64,000 nt of DNA from Galbula dea. Its lineage: Eukaryota > Chordata > Aves > Piciformes > Galbulidae. This document shows, one piece after another, positions 1-13,600 of this stretch. Below the pieces are notes generated by a model. It was given only the letters and a program-made list of their open reading frames with translations. It made no database searches and was not told the DNA's origin. The translations under genes and the position numbers were made by a program. The stretch lies in the NCBI GenBank assembly GCA_013399015.1, contig VWZX01007020.1, positions 496,001 to 560,000 of the forward strand, read 5' to 3'. Every line of letters starts with the position of its first letter. The stretch's first letter is position 1.

Positions 1-2492
1 AAAAGCTTTTTTTTTTTTTAAACCATGCAGTATTTTCCAAAGTCATAAAATGCTCACTGTATAACTTTTTCTTCTGAGGACATACGATCATACCAAGTTG
101 TTATTTCAACTTCAGGTAGGAGGCTGAAATCCTTTAAGGGTTCTCTGACCCTCGCTCAGCAAAAATATTTAGCCTGATTGCAACTCAGCAGCTTGGTGAG
201 AATCAAGCCTTTAATGTTCAGGAGGCTGAAATAAAAGTTGTGTATCAACAATTGCTAAATAATAGGAACAGCTCTAAAGAAAATAAAAAATGGATTGGCA
301 TTTCTCAGTGGAAATAAACACCAGTTTTTATCAGACACAAAATCTAGCTGTGCTAAAAAACAAAAACCAGGCACAGCTGCTCAGTACTGAGTGAGTCGAG
401 ATTTTCCAGTCAGTCATTCATTCTTCCCAAGGAGAAAAGAAAAGAGCCAAAAGTGGTGCAATGGCTGCCTCCAAGATGAGAGCAAACCATTGAGGTCACA
501 TCTATTCTAGGGGAAAAGAAGTCTTTATTAGCAGCCCCAGAGCACAACAGGAAGAAACCAAAACTCAGTTCACTAAACACATATTTTAAAGACAAGAATA
601 CATCAGCATTTTGTGTCCCCCCACGGAGGTTATACAGCCAAGTTGACTTTGGCAAAGCTAGCTGATACAAAAAGCAGGAGTTGTGATGAAAAAAGAAGTC
701 TTGATTAGCTGGGCAATGATCCAATAAGCAAGACACTGGAGGCTGCAAGTTCACATCTGAAGAAGCTCAGGTAGAAATAATTTATAGTAAATTAAGTAAG
801 GTCATGATAATGAAATTTAAAGACAAGTGGGGCATGATTTATTTTACTAAGGCTTGTTGAAAAGTGAAAACCAAGCAGAGCCAACAGAAAGGCTATTTTA
901 ACTCTTCTCAAGCTGGTACTGGCACCGAGATAAACTTAGTTTGACATATTTAGAATGGGAAAGAAACTATAAGAATAGGATTTTGAAAAAAAAAAATTAC
1001 ACCATTTTTACAAATTGCAGGGAAGAGCTGGGCAAATTTAGTCGTGAGAATCAGTACTACTTGTTTCTCAATTTTAAAACATCCTGACACACAGCCCTTT
1101 GTGGCAAATCCAGTGGAAATACCTTATCACAAGAGTTAGGAAGGGATGGATACCAACACCTGTGCTTTCATCGTTGAGGGCTTCGCAAGTCACCTCCACA
1201 GGTTATCTGGCAGCTGGCTAGGCTCTGGCTTCATTTGGCAACAGATGAGTTGCCATTATGTCTTCAACTGTCCCTCCTGCCACCCACCTGCCTCTCCCTC
1301 CTCTTGCTGTGAAAAATGGCAGGCAAGGGGAACAAAGAGCAAGACACTTCATAATGGATGAATGCAGCAGTTTGCAGGAGGGTGGAAGACAGTAATGAAA
1401 AAGCATTAATATTAAAGTAATAAAGCTTGTAATTTTTCAGTCTGAAACGCACAACACCATAAAACAATGCTTAAAGAGACTTGCTTCTCTTCCAAACCAC
1501 CTGCACACTAAGGCACCCTGCTATTAGCACAGAAGTTGTTTACTACCTGTCTTGTTTCAATCTGATTCCAGGAGAGCCATAAAGCTGATTTTTCCCACTC
1601 AGTACAAGCGCCAGTACAGCCTTAGGTTTTCATCAGTATGCCAAGTCCCCCCATGTCACCTGAGATCCCTTCCCAGTCACTAACCTACGCATTTCTAACA
1701 AGATGTATAGAAGTCACATCAGAGCAAAGGGAATCTGTCCCCAGCACACGGCATACCTATGCCCTCCTTCTCCTTTGGTTCATGAAACAGCAGCTACTCT
1801 TGGTGAGGTCTGTTGAGCATAACTATGGTGGTAGCTTTGTCTGCCAGTACAGAAAATGCAGAAGCAATGATATATAACAGCAGAGAAAACTTAAAAATGC
1901 AAATTCTTTTGAAATTAAGACTTCTTCTGCTTGCTTTTTTCCACTTGTCTGACCCTTTTTTTTGTTCTTTTTTTCCCCTGCAAATAAAAGCAGATGAATT
2001 CAAAGCCACTCATTTGCTTTCTTTTCTCTGTCAGAAACAAACATTAGAATTTAAGGACTCTTTATAGACATGGACCAGTCACAAAGAAAGTCTTTGTCTC
2101 ACTGGCAGAACTACCAATTCCATGACAAAAAGACAGATGGTAGAAGAGCGTGATACCTACAGGAACATTCAGGACTGTCAGAAAACCCTGTGGAATTGCA
2201 GGAAGAGGAAATAAGAAGGGAGAACCAAAAACTGCTGTCATGCCTGTGCTCTCACTATGAAGGGAGGAAGCCAGACATGGGAGTTTCACATGAGAGATCA
2301 CACTGGCTCATAAGCTGATGCGTGAACCCCTTACAACCTGGAGCCTAGTGAAAACGCCAAGCATTAGCATGGAGGCGTTCTGTAAATTATACAATCTTTC
2401 CAGGAGCTACATAACAGGCCATGAATCAGCCCACCACCAGCAGCACCACTGACTAATATGGCAGAAAGAGATGCACTAATATGGTAAATGAC
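1..2492. other. AT-rich non-coding stretch, nothing recognised
   Basis: No repeat family or exon is recognised here. The longest open frame is 114 codons on the minus strand (754-410). It has no domain, no flanking splice pattern that stands out and no resemblance I can name, so I treat it as chance. The stretch opens with a poly-T run and has a short A-run near 966-976. It is most likely intronic if the minus-strand gene starting near 33 kb extends this far. Confidence 0.5.
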
Positions 2493-2893
2493 TGTCTAGG
2501 GTCAAGGCTGGACCGACCACCAACCAACGACAATGACAGATGTTCCCCGTTACCTCCTCTTCCCACCCCCCACGGGAAGGGAAAGGGGATAAGAGACAGA
2601 CAGACTTGTGGATTGGAAAATAAAACTAAAACTACTTTAATAATAATAATGATAAATGAAGTATACACAAATATATACAAATATGTACAAAACCCAATAC
2701 TGAACCCAAACCCCCTTTGGTGGTAACTATGACACCACTGATACAACAGCAGTAAGTCTTATCACTGCTAGAAGCTGGTGGTGTCTGCAAAAACACGTCG
2801 TTAGTTTTGGAAAGTGCAGTTTCTCAGAGGAGCTTTAACTGAAAAGTAAAATCTCTGAACAGAATTAGTTCTGTTCTAACCCAAACGAGGACA
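2493..2893 (-). mobile_element. Solo LTR of an avian endogenous retrovirus, internally deleted
   Basis: Read on the minus strand the element begins TGTCCTCGTTTGGGTT and ends CCTAGACA, the TG...CA ends of an LTR. It is the same family as the LTR at 57107-57795. The shared blocks are the first 120 or so bases (including TTTTACTTTTCAGTTAAAGC and CTTCTAGCAG.GATAAGAC), a central ATCAGTGGTG block, an AT-rich stretch ending ATTAAAGTAGTTTTAG, and the final CTGTCA...GACA. Compared with that copy about 290 bases are missing between GATAAGAC and ATCAGTGGTG, which removes the TATA region. The flanking pentamers (ATGAC and ATAAT) match only partly, so any target duplication has decayed. No gag, pol or env sequence lies beside it. 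Confidence 0.8.
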
Positions 2894-5800
2894 ATAATCC
2901 ATACAGTGGTACAGTTTTACCATCTATCTACCACACATTTTCACTGTGAGAAAAAGGATAATGAAAAGCATCCTACCAATTGCCCACACCTCCTCTCCCT
3001 CTTTTTAAGAATGAATTAATTCCAAAAACACCTTTACCTCTTTTATGCCTTCAAATCCCATACCTGAAAACAAATCAACAGTTCAGGACATCCAAAGAAG
3101 TCCAAATGGGCTATGCAACACCATTATCAAGTCCCAGTCTGCCTACTACAAAGAATGGCAAAACATTAAAGCAAATCGTATTGCTTGAGAGCAACATTTT
3201 CAGATCTCTTTTTCTTCACACCCTCCACCACAGGAAACATTACATTGCTCATTCTCTTTCCCTTAGTTGCCATAGATGCAGTGCCACAGTGGTGCAGCAA
3301 TGCTAATCCCATCTCTGTATGATGGTTCACACCTGAGCACCTCCTGCACTCCTGAGTCCCTCCCTTCTTGTTTTCAGTCAGCCAAAGGGACCTTCCAGTT
3401 CCACCCTAGTCTCACTCACTGGATAGTGAAGTTAACAAACCAGCCTATGCACAATAAAATGTACTAAACTGTCACAGCGCACTGGCGGAAACACTTTCAG
3501 CACCATTCATGTTCTTGCCCAGGGAAGATTCGCTTGCACCTTAAAAGAATGCTTCCTGAAAATGCCAGATTTTCCACCTCTACCTGCGAAGAGACAGTCA
3601 TCCTTGCAAACCTGCATTTCAAACCCTGCAACCTTTGCCAGCCTGAGGAACAGCCTAGTGGATGTGGAGAGTGTGTGCTAGCAGCTACAGCATGACTGTG
3701 CAATAGCAAGCTGGGAGGCTGCATGCTGGCAAGTATGTGGTTACTTAGGGCATGAGAGTCTCAACAAGTCCTAAAAAGTTATTCTGATGGGTCACTTCAC
3801 CTGCTGTGTGTTTTAATGGTATACATAACTTCTTTCTCCTTCTATCACGACACCCCTGTCTTATTGCACATAGCCATTCTAAAATTATTTGAAGCCACAA
3901 AACTGAAAGGTACTTGGGCAGGTGCAAACACCTCTGCAAACAGGGAGATGCCAGAAAATCAGCAATCAGCCCTAGAGGTGTAATACAATATCATCTAAAG
4001 TATTAACCCACTGGATCATCATTTCATATTATGAAGTTACTTCTGTGGTCACACAAACAACTTTGTCAAGAATGAGTGATTAGTTCTCTATCAGTGATTT
4101 TAACAGCTGCCTTAGTATGACGATCATTTATTTTTAACAGAAGAAATACTAGCCTTCTCTTTGAATTAATATTAGTAGTAAGATCAGAGACAAAATTGCC
4201 TATTTATAACCTGCTAATAATTATTTTATTTAAAGTTATTAAATATTCCCCTGGCAAAATTCTTCCTTCTGCCTTTCTCTACTCAATAAAATGTGCACAT
4301 GGCTCAAAACTTGATGGTGGATGAAGAGAAAAGAAATATCATTTCACATCTTTCCATCTACAGTGACATTCTTTCAGTTAAGTAATGTCTTATTTCTGCT
4401 GCATTTTTCATATCATTTGTAACATTTTATTGACACTTTAATGGACTTTTTAATGTAACTGGAACAAAGATGTTTTCTTATTGAATTTTATGAAAGTAAT
4501 TTTTATAAAACACACCTTTCTAAAGGCTTTACAACAAACTTTTAAAACCCCTGAGAGAGAAAACAATCTGTATAAAACATAATACAATATAAAAAATCTC
4601 AATCAAATTACAAAATTTAAATAACATGGTGATTTTTCTGTCATACTAAAAAGATTATACTTTTTCTTCAGCAGTTCTTCCACGTGGAGCTTTCAGACAG
4701 TTCTCTTCAAAATAAAGAGAAGCTGTTTCTTCAGTGCTCTAATGGTTACAACCCCTTAGAAACAGGCAAAGTGGCCCCACTGGATGCCGCTTGGCTGGGC
4801 TTGCTCTCAGGATCTTGGTAACAATTTCAAGCAGCTCTGACAGTTACATTGAGATTACACAATGTGTCTGCACCACATGATCCCTACGATGGGGTACCTA
4901 ATGAATGGTCCAAGATGAACAAAACACACATTGCCATCATGACTTAACAAGATGTGTTAACAATAGAAGATATGCTGAGGAAATAAACAACTTTTTTTCT
5001 GCAACAGTGCCACCAGAAAGCAGCCCAAAAGATGGCATAAGTACTCTTGGGAATAAATACTGCAACATCTGCAGTTTGCCACTAGTTTTTAGGCAGTGCC
5101 ACTGTTCCCATCCACAGCCGTTCTCACTTGTGTACAGGATGAGGAGCAATCCTAGCAGACCTTCACATGATGCTCCGGTGAGTACTTACTGCTGCGCAGT
5201 CCTCTGAGAGCCACTGGCTGTTTAAGGAACCCTAAGACACTGAAAGGCTTTTTAAAAGTTATTATTAACTTAAAGCTGGTGAAGCTGTGCTGGAAGAGTA
5301 GATGAACACTCCTCACCTCTGACTCCACTCAGTGGGCATGTCCAATTTCTTTTTGGAGAGCAGGGCTGATGAACCTGTTCTCCCCACTGGTGGAACACGC
5401 TCAGCAGGAAAGCGACAATCTGTGCTTTCCACCCCCCTTAAGCAGTGGGATTCCCAAACTCAGCAGAAGCCAGGAGCCAGAATCCTGCCCCTTGCTCATG
5501 GCTGTTAACTGTGTAGCCTATGAGGCAGCAGCTCCCAGCACCCTGGCCCTGTTGAGCTCTGGATCTGCCAGGTTCCTCTGAGCTGGAAATAGCCTCTTCA
5601 AGTTTTTTTTCCTTCCCTCCTTTTTCCATTTGATGATGGCAGAGATACACTTGTAGATTCGGGCTGTTAGAGGAAGCTTAGAACAACCTTGCTCAGACAT
5701 AGGCAACAGCTCTCAATGGCAACATGAACGTGACTGCAGACTAATCCACCTGGTTGTTCTGACACATGAAAAACAACTCTGAAATCTCTGCACTGCCTGT

Positions 5801-6139
5801 CATCACTCCTGTTACACATCTCTGCACAGCCAGCACTCAGCCAGGCCAACAAAGGAGAGAAGCACACAGAAAAACCTCCCACAGTTTTGCTACATTCACA
5901 CTCCTTTGTGCACTAGAATTTTTTGGTTTTCAGTGTAATCATTGAAAGATATTAATACTTTAGCTTTAAATACAGTTCTATCAACAGACTTCAAATTTAC
6001 TTAATATACACATTCTGCAAAGAACTGGTTTGCATTTTAAGTACATTAAGTGTATCTCTGATAGCTAGAGAGGCAGATTACTACCAGAAAAAAGGTAATC
6101 AACTGGAAAGATATTACTTTCTTCAATATCCTATTTTCA
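2894..6139. other. AT-rich non-coding stretch, nothing recognised
   Basis: I see no gene or repeat family. The part from about 4130 to 4640 is especially AT-rich. Short open frames on both strands are unrelated to each other and show no domain. This is typical avian intronic or intergenic DNA. Confidence 0.5.
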
Positions 6140-6981
6140 GAAATCCCAGGCCCCTGCAACCAGTGAGAAAGACTGGAGCAATGTAGACTTGCTGTCAGCA
6201 GACACAAATCCAGTTAAGGGTCATTTAAACACACCAAACATACACAAGTTGTGGGTGCTGAGGGAGCTTGCTGATGGCAATAGGAGGCCACTCTTATCTT
6301 TGAAAGGTCATGGGTATCAGAGGATATTCTTGAGGACAGCAAGAAAGCAAAAGTCCTATTTTCAAGAAAGAGGATTCAGTAAACTACAGGCAGATCAGTC
6401 TCACCTCCAAACCTGGGGAGGTGATGAGCAAATAAATCTGGAAACAACTCCCTTAACATATGGAGTAAAATAAGATGATTGGGAATACCCTTCATGGATT
6501 TATGAAGGCAGAAATCACATCTGATCAACCTGATAGCTTTCTGTGGTAAGATGTCTGGCTTATCAAATTGAGATGAAAGAAGTGGATGTTATTTATCTTG
6601 ACTTCAACAAAGCTTTTGATGCTGCCTCCCATGACTTCCTCACTGACAGACTGGTGAAGTACAGACTAAAATGATGAGGTGGACAGAAAACTGGCTGAAC
6701 TGCTTGGCTTAAAAGGCTGTAGACAGCAGCACAAAGCCCAGCTAAAAGCTAGTCACTAGTGGAGTACCCCAGGCATTGGTACTGGGGCCAAAATCACACG
6801 AAAAGCAGTCTTGCAAAGAAAGACCTAAGGGTCCTGGCAGACACTAAGTTCAGTGTTAAGTCAGAAATGTGCCCTTGCAGCAAGGGTAGATAACAGTGTA
6901 ATGGGCTGTATTAGAGAAAGCATCTCCCGCAGATTAAGGGAAGTGATCATTACACTCTATTCAGCACTGTTCAGACAGTCA
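6140..6981 (+). mobile_element. CR1 LINE fragment, ORF2 reverse-transcriptase region, degraded
   Basis: The sequence follows the CR1 ORF2 order: an upstream segment with GTGCTGAGGGAGCTTGCTGA and TTTGAAAGGTCATGG, then AAACTACAGGCAGATCAGTCTCACCTCC (read as two adjoining pieces), then codons for YLDFNKAFDAASHDFL near 6590-6640, which is reverse-transcriptase motif A with its catalytic Asp. It continues to GGAGTACCCCAGG near 6763 (PQG of motif B). The copy then jumps directly to a later part (CTTGCAAAGAAAGACCTAAGGGTCC, near 6811), so motif C is lost in an internal deletion. Stops and frameshifts interrupt the frame. It is 5'- and 3'-truncated and cannot be active. Confidence 0.88.
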
Positions 6982-8289
6982 AGAAAGAGATGCGTGAGTC
7001 TGTAAAGAATGGTGAGTCTGTAAAGAAGAGATGAACTTCATAGCAAGCTTCATTTGCAACTGAGAGTTATCAACACATACCCCAAAACCAGCATTTGGCT
7101 ACAGATATTTTCTGCAACTTAGGTTTATAAATACACCTACCATTAAGTACAGTGTCCACTATGACTAGGGTTGGTAAACAAGCCCAATTAGATATGTTCC
7201 ATTTTTAAAATATTAATTGTAAGGCACATAGTGCAAAGCATCAGTTAAAATTATGCTGGTATCCACAACAGTGTTTACTGAGAAATGGCTATATTAGCAA
7301 ACGAACACTGAAGACACACAACTACTGTATTGCTCTGTGATGTTATACCCTAAATTTAAATAGTGCTTTTCTTTTTTAACTCATACCAACGTCATACCAA
7401 AGGACCAACACTGGAAATATTTATTCATTTATATAACTGAACTAAAGCAAACAAATTGAATTACTGAACTGACAGCATGACAATATCACAAATAAAATAA
7501 GCTTATTTGGAAACTCTTGAAAGGAGAAGACTTAAATAACAGCAAGTTGTACACGGCCAAACATTTGGTAAACGAATTTCTAAGTATTTAACAAAACAAT
7601 TAAGTGATTAACTAATTTCAGTACATCAAACACTAACCTGAGTGCCGCCTTTCATACAAGTTGTTTTAAGAATACTGCCCTTTTTTTAAAAAAGGTCTTT
7701 TTAAAATGCTTTTGGGCACCAAAATTACACTCAAAGTGGCCAAAAAACAAGGGAAAATTTTTATTCTGTTTTCTGCATCTAAATTACAGACCAAAATCCC
7801 ATAAAGCACAGCTAGAAGGCTTAAAACAAAAACAAAAAGCCAGTGAATTTTGTCTCTAATCCTAATGATTTCAGGAGCTGAACTGAGCCATGGTAGAAAC
7901 AAGCTTTTTAAAATTCCACCTTATGTTATTAATTTAAAAAAAAAAATCAGTCAAATGGATTGTAATAGGAAACAGATTTTCTACATTTCACTTAAAATCC
8001 TGTCTAAGAAAATCTAAGGCAAATTCACATCCATATACAGAGATGCAATGTATGCCAAGGGAAAAGCAGAACTTAGCAGGATCAAGCCACCAAGGTTATC
8101 TCTGAAGCTTCCTGTTGGGTTTTGTAGCCTTAAAAGGAAAAAAAGCTTTTATTCTGCTGATCCCCAGTTTGCAAAAGCAAGAGCCCATGGGTCTGATCAG
8201 TATCCTGCAATTGCATTCACTCAGGGATTCTCTGTGGGTTTCTCTTGCTGTCTTCAAGCAGAACCAGCAAAACTGACCTGCTCTAAGGA
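6982..8289. other. AT-rich non-coding stretch with a small tandem duplication
   Basis: There is an 18-base direct duplication (GTGAGTCTGTAAAGAATG) at 6994-7011 and 7012-7027, just after the CR1 fragment. Otherwise no gene is recognised. A minus-strand 78-codon frame at 7902-7666 contains a hydrophobic stretch but has no support. Confidence 0.5.
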
Positions 8290-8366
8290 ATTGTGCTGTG
8301 GCGGGGCGCTGGACAAGGTTATCTTTCGAGGTCCCTTCCAACTCCTAACATTCTGTGATTCTGTGA
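8290..8366 (+). mobile_element. CR1 LINE, 3' tail only
   Basis: A 77-base piece matches the CR1 3' untranslated tail: the GATCTTTCGAGGTCCC motif, then CAACTCCTAACATTCTGTGA, ending in ATTCTGTGATTCTGTGA. The same tail variant occurs at 20418-20690 and, reversed, at 23101-23306, so the three belong to one subfamily. Severe 5' truncation is the normal outcome of CR1 insertion. Confidence 0.88.
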
Positions 8367-10188
8367 ACTGTTTTCCTCTCCTAGTAACAATCAAACTTTG
8401 TATCAGGCTATTTGCTTAACCTAGCAATCCCAGGGGCCCCCAGGAGGTGAGATTCTAAAGGAAAGTTTAAGCAACACATACCACCTCTGCTCCACACTTC
8501 TACCAGTGTCGATAAACTGCAGTTGAGAAGGGGAGCACTACTGCTGACCAGCTTTTTCCCAAAGCCATGGAGGGAATCGATGGTGGAGATAACCTGCACA
8601 TGTAAGCAAAGGTGCTACATCATGGGACCATGTAGTTCATGCCTTGAGAAAAAAAAGCACCACCTCAATTTTCAAGTTCACAGTAACAAAAAATACCTTT
8701 AAAATTCAAGGACTGATAGCAGACAAATCCCTAAATAACGCCCTAAACAATCTGGGTTTACATTTCAAGGTAGCAAGTTTAATTTCTACTTCTGTTTTAC
8801 ACTGAAGAGAAGTTCCTTCAGGCATCAAGCCTAAAAAAGGCAGCCCACCACATAGCTGCCCCGTCACTACCTCTGAGCGCTAGCAACTACTGCTTACTCA
8901 TTGCTGCCTACTGCGCTTCTCATGGTGGAAAAGTGCTGATGGCAAGGAAGCAATTAATTCCTTTTTTTTTTTTTTTTTAATTCCTTCTGGTCATAAGGCT
9001 AGACTGTTTTAAAAGTTTCTGTTTGCATATTTTCCCCTGATGTTTCACAACTTTCTCTTAATATGTCTTTCACCCTTCTCCACAAAACTGTCCATTCCTT
9101 TCTGGTTAGCCTTATTAATCTAACCACTTGGATTAAACCCACTATTTCCCAGAAAAATTTTCTATGACTCTCTATGTAAACCCATTTCTCTGTGTACTTC
9201 ACTTGAGGTATCTTCATTTCACTTCATTTGATACATGAAAAGAAGTTACAAAAATTAATTCTGAAAGAACTCCAGAGGAAATAATAACTGAAAGCTACAA
9301 AACCAGAGGGAATATACCTATGTACATTAAGGAAAAAGACCAAGGCACACCAATTAGACCACCTGTATAAAAGGAGACAATAATGAGTTATTTTGGTCTT
9401 TTAGTCTCATCTGAAGTAATTTTTTTTCAAGTCGCATTCTTTAATTCATATGTCCATGCATAAGAACTTCAAATGTCTAGGTAACTCATAAAAATACTAG
9501 TTAATACAGTGTGTTCATGCATGACTACAAAGAGTAAGAAAGATTCAATATGATGGTAAAGAGAAGAAATGAAGTGTAAAAATATTTTCCCTTACAACAT
9601 CAAATGGAAGTCACACATTTAAGTAAGTATTTTGCTACATTGAGAGAAGACAATTCCATGTTTTTTTCAAAGCCTTGCTTTAGTTACTGCTTGTAAACTA
9701 CCCTGCTTTTTTTGGCCTGCTTTATATTAAAATGGCACAAGAAGTTCGTGTTCACATAACACTACCAATGAAATGCTTTTTTAAAGTTTTAACTATCATT
9801 TTAGCTCTGTCAAAAGGTGAAGAATACAATCAGTTAACCTCTTTGTGCATAGCCTATGAGGATACTCATCCTCTGCTGAAAAAAATTTCACTAGCCTTAG
9901 TCAGCAGGCTGTAATGGCATGTAGTAAAACTATGGTACACACCAAAAACTTACTTGTTAATCAGTAGCAAGATACAACAGAATACACTCTCTGAAAACTA
10001 CCTAAATTTCCCGAACAGCATTTCAATAGCTTCCCTTTTTGAACAGGGACTTGATGCTTCACATTCAATCTGTGCACACCATTTTCTCCTTCCTCCCTAA
10101 ATTCTAAACCTTTTTCTTACATTTACTTCATATCAGATTTAGTAGTGACAGTTTCTTCCTTACACTCCTACATATATTTTGCACAAGC
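8367..10188. other. AT-rich non-coding stretch, nothing certain
   Basis: A poly-T tract lies at about 8962-8978. A purine-rich 72-codon open frame runs on the minus strand at 9217-8999; it is rich in charged residues but unrecognised and has no clear splice context. I see no repeat family here. Confidence 0.45.
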
Positions 10189-10673
10189 TGTTAAACAGGG
10201 ATATGGGGGTGCTGGAGCGAGTCCAGAGAAGGGCCACGAGAATGATCAGAGGACTGGAGCACATCTCCTATAAGAACAGACTCAGAGAGTTGGGGTTGTT
10301 TAGTCTGGAGAAGAGAAGGCTCCGAGGAGACCTTCTTGTGGCCTTCCAGTATCTGAAGGGGGCTTACAAGAAAGATGGTGAGGGACTTTTTAGGATGTCA
10401 GGTAGTGATAGGACTAGGGGGAATGGATGCAAACTAGAGGAGGGGAGATTTAGATTGGATATTAGAATGAAGTTCTTCACTGTTAGGGTGGTGAGACAGT
10501 GGAACAGGTTGCCCAGAGAGGTTGTGGAAGCCCCATCCCTGGAAGCTTTTAAGGCAAGGCTGGAAGGGGCTCTGGGTAACCTGATCTAGTGGAAGGTGTC
10601 CATGCCAGACAGGGGGGGTTGGAACTAGATGATCTTTAAGGTCCCTACCAACTCTGACAATTCTATGATTCTA
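10189..10673 (+). mobile_element. CR1 LINE, 3' end with intact ORF2 C-terminus
   Basis: This 485-base 5'-truncated copy keeps the ORF2 C-terminus open from about 10179 to a stop near 10589. The 136-residue frame includes the CR1-typical stretches RRATRMIRGLEHI, LFSLEKRRLRGDLL and QWNRLPREVVEAPSLEAFK. The 3' untranslated tail follows (GGAACTAGATGATCTTTAAG, then ATTCTATGATTCTA). No reverse-transcriptase core is present, so it is inactive. It is about 95% identical by eye to the inverted copy at 16532-17136, which points to the same, relatively young subfamily. It inserted beside the coding-like minus-strand segment at 10847-10680. Confidence 0.95.
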
Positions 10674-13600
10674 AGTTGCTCTTCTATGGAAAACTCCTGC
10701 AAATAGAGTGGACAACCCACTAGCATTTCTTTCTTTACATCGATTTCTACAGACTGTGAAATGGATGTCTGTGGTGGTTTTGCTACATCCTGTTCCTGAA
10801 TGGAAACACCACTCTGCTTCTGCACACCCTGACTTTTCTCATGCACACTAGAAAGAGGCAGAAAGCATCTTACATCATTTGCATATTCACTGAGGCCCAA
10901 CATAGGCATAATAAAACTGATAAATTATTTTTTTTTAAATAGTTACAGCAATGTGGGGTTTTTTGGTGGTGGTTTTTTTTTTGGGCTTGGGTTCTTTTTA
11001 TACTTCTGTAAAACAAATTTCTTTGTGAAATAGTGATTTACCCTGAATACTGTAAACATTTCTTGTTATCATGCTCCCAAAGCTCACCTAAAAAGGAGAG
11101 AAGATCACGTGCAATCATCCAGTGAAGCAAAGGAATGAGTCATGAATCCGCAAGCTGAACAACAGACAGAATCATAGACTCAGACCAAGGTAAGGACTGT
11201 AATGAATTAAAAGCCAGTATCTAAAGCATACCTCTGGAGAAAACAATCTAGGACCATACCTACCTAGCCTAGCATTACAAAGCATATAATGAATCCTCTC
11301 AGAGAAAAAAAAAAAATTTAAAAAATCAATGGAATTCACAGGGGTGAAAATCTCCCTGAAAAAAGTTTAAAACAGCTGAAGGAATTCAATTACAGCAGTA
11401 TACAGCTCTGTAACTAACCTGGTTAAGTTTTGTGTCCTATGTTCTTACAGGCTGCCATAAACACTGCAGATTAAGAAAATGTAATTTTAAAATAAATTAA
11501 GTAATTTTAATTTATAGTGAACTCTATTAGTTTTACTCCTACTAAGATTAGTATTTTTTGTCACAGAAGGAAAAAAAAAAGGAAAATACTGCAAATGCTC
11601 TCTTATTTTCTATTCAAGTGGTTTGTTCTTTGACTAAACAAAAATAGCAGTCTCTTATAAAACGAAAGTACTGCCCAACAACTACACTAACAAAATAGGC
11701 TCAAATTCTGTTTGCAGTTTTGCTGGTCTAAATGCAAATAATCTAGGTAATAACTTTAGATTTCTACCAAAACAAATGAAAACATAACATGTCCCCAGAG
11801 ATCTACAGCCTGATTAGTGATGATAAGCTGGGATACCACAGCCCCAGCTGCTCAGTATTACACAAAGAAAGAGGTGGGCAGGCTCAGAGAAAGCTGCACA
11901 TATTGGTTTCACTCCTATTCACAATTTACCCCTACTATTTCACTCACCCACTCTCTTCACCAAAGCTTGAAATGCCAGTTGCTTAGATTTAAGCTGTTCA
12001 ATATTCAATTACTGCCATCACAAATTACTAAATAAATTAACAAAATGCCACCACTCCACATAGTAACTCCCAAAAATCATGCAAGCCCAACGTATTTTCA
12101 GACGTTTCACTCTCCTCCTGAACTCTTCTGCCTTGCCACCACCCTATCAGATGCAGCACTTGCACCAAGTTGCAATCACAGTTCCTGCTCCTTCCCTGCC
12201 CCGTGACAGCATACCCTTCACTGAGGACTGCTGTGGGTGCAATAAATATCAGAGGTGCTTTTCCCCTAAACCTTCACCTGCACTTACAGCTTGCTAAGTG
12301 TTACATCTCTTGAATTACCCCTTTAGGTACTGCATGCTACAGAGATCATGGTTACAAGTCTCCTGGAATCCTATCCACAGCCAGCACATGGTTGCCTGAG
12401 CAAGCTTAGCCCTCAGTGAGGGATGGAAACAACAGAAGGAAGAACGAGAGCCTAGGAATAGGACCTTCAGTTCAGCTCTTAAGGAAGCTTCCCCATCCAG
12501 CAACTCTGCTGGCTCAGGTGCAGGATTCACAGGTTTAATTTCAGTGGTCCTCTTCCTGACACTTTATTTTAGCCTACATACACATAGCATCATACTGTGT
12601 GTGCACTGACTGCACCAGTCTCGGTAGGGTGAACATGCTCAAAGCATACAGCTGAGAAAGGTGAGGACCTCATCAAGAAAAGTAATACCAAAGATACATT
12701 AAGAGGATGAGCACTCAAAATGGGGCAGTACAGGTTGACATGCTATTTAAGAACTTCCACCTTATACCAGCATGTCCCAAAAAGGGAATACTACTAAATG
12801 CCTGTATTGATACCTCCAAACCTATGCTTCAATGGCTTAACAGGAAGGTAATTTTGATGGCTATAAAGACTACTTGCCACTTTCTCCAATCTGAACCAGC
12901 TTCTTCACTTACTCATTTTTTAAGGTAGCTCAGCTTCCATCTTTGTTTCATGGCTTCTAATTAACTTATCCCTCATTTTAACTATTTACAGCTTGGGAGT
13001 TGAAAAAGCAAAAGGATAAATGATGAGCAGAAACAACAAAGACTGGCTGTGCACGATACCAACTCCAGGAGCTGGACCACCTCACCTGTGGGCAGAAAGG
13101 GTAGAAAGCAGCTTGGGGATGTCTCCTTCCTGCTCATGAAAACATGAAGGGCTGTGGAAGATTGCTTTCTCACCAGATTGAGGCTGTGTCACACCTACCA
13201 CGCAGTGACCCAGAGCACCCCTGCCACACACACAATTAAATTCTGTCAAGCCACTACTGGCCACCCCTAGAGCACAGCATGTGGCATGCTTTAATTTAGC
13301 ATTAGCAAACTACCAATAGCCCCCGGCGAGACTTGGATTTAACTCTACTCCAAAAATATGTTCACTGTACTAGAAGCAAAGCAGCAGCAGTGAATAATAA
13401 TTATTAATTTTCAGCTCTTTGAACCTACACTGAATGTCTTGGAAAGGATAGCTCCTCTTCCCCAAGAGGAATGCCAGAAACAATATTTTTCTGAGAAGGA
13501 AGACCATTTCAGATTGCTGATACTAACTTATATTTCCTTTCTAAACTATTCAGATTCTGGAATTGCAAGAAAGAATAATTCAGCATGTAAAACAGCAGCT

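Noticed and set aside
7666..7902. 78-codon minus frame with a membrane-like segment
   Set aside because: Hydrophobic stretches arise easily from AT-rich DNA. There is no start, splice or family support.
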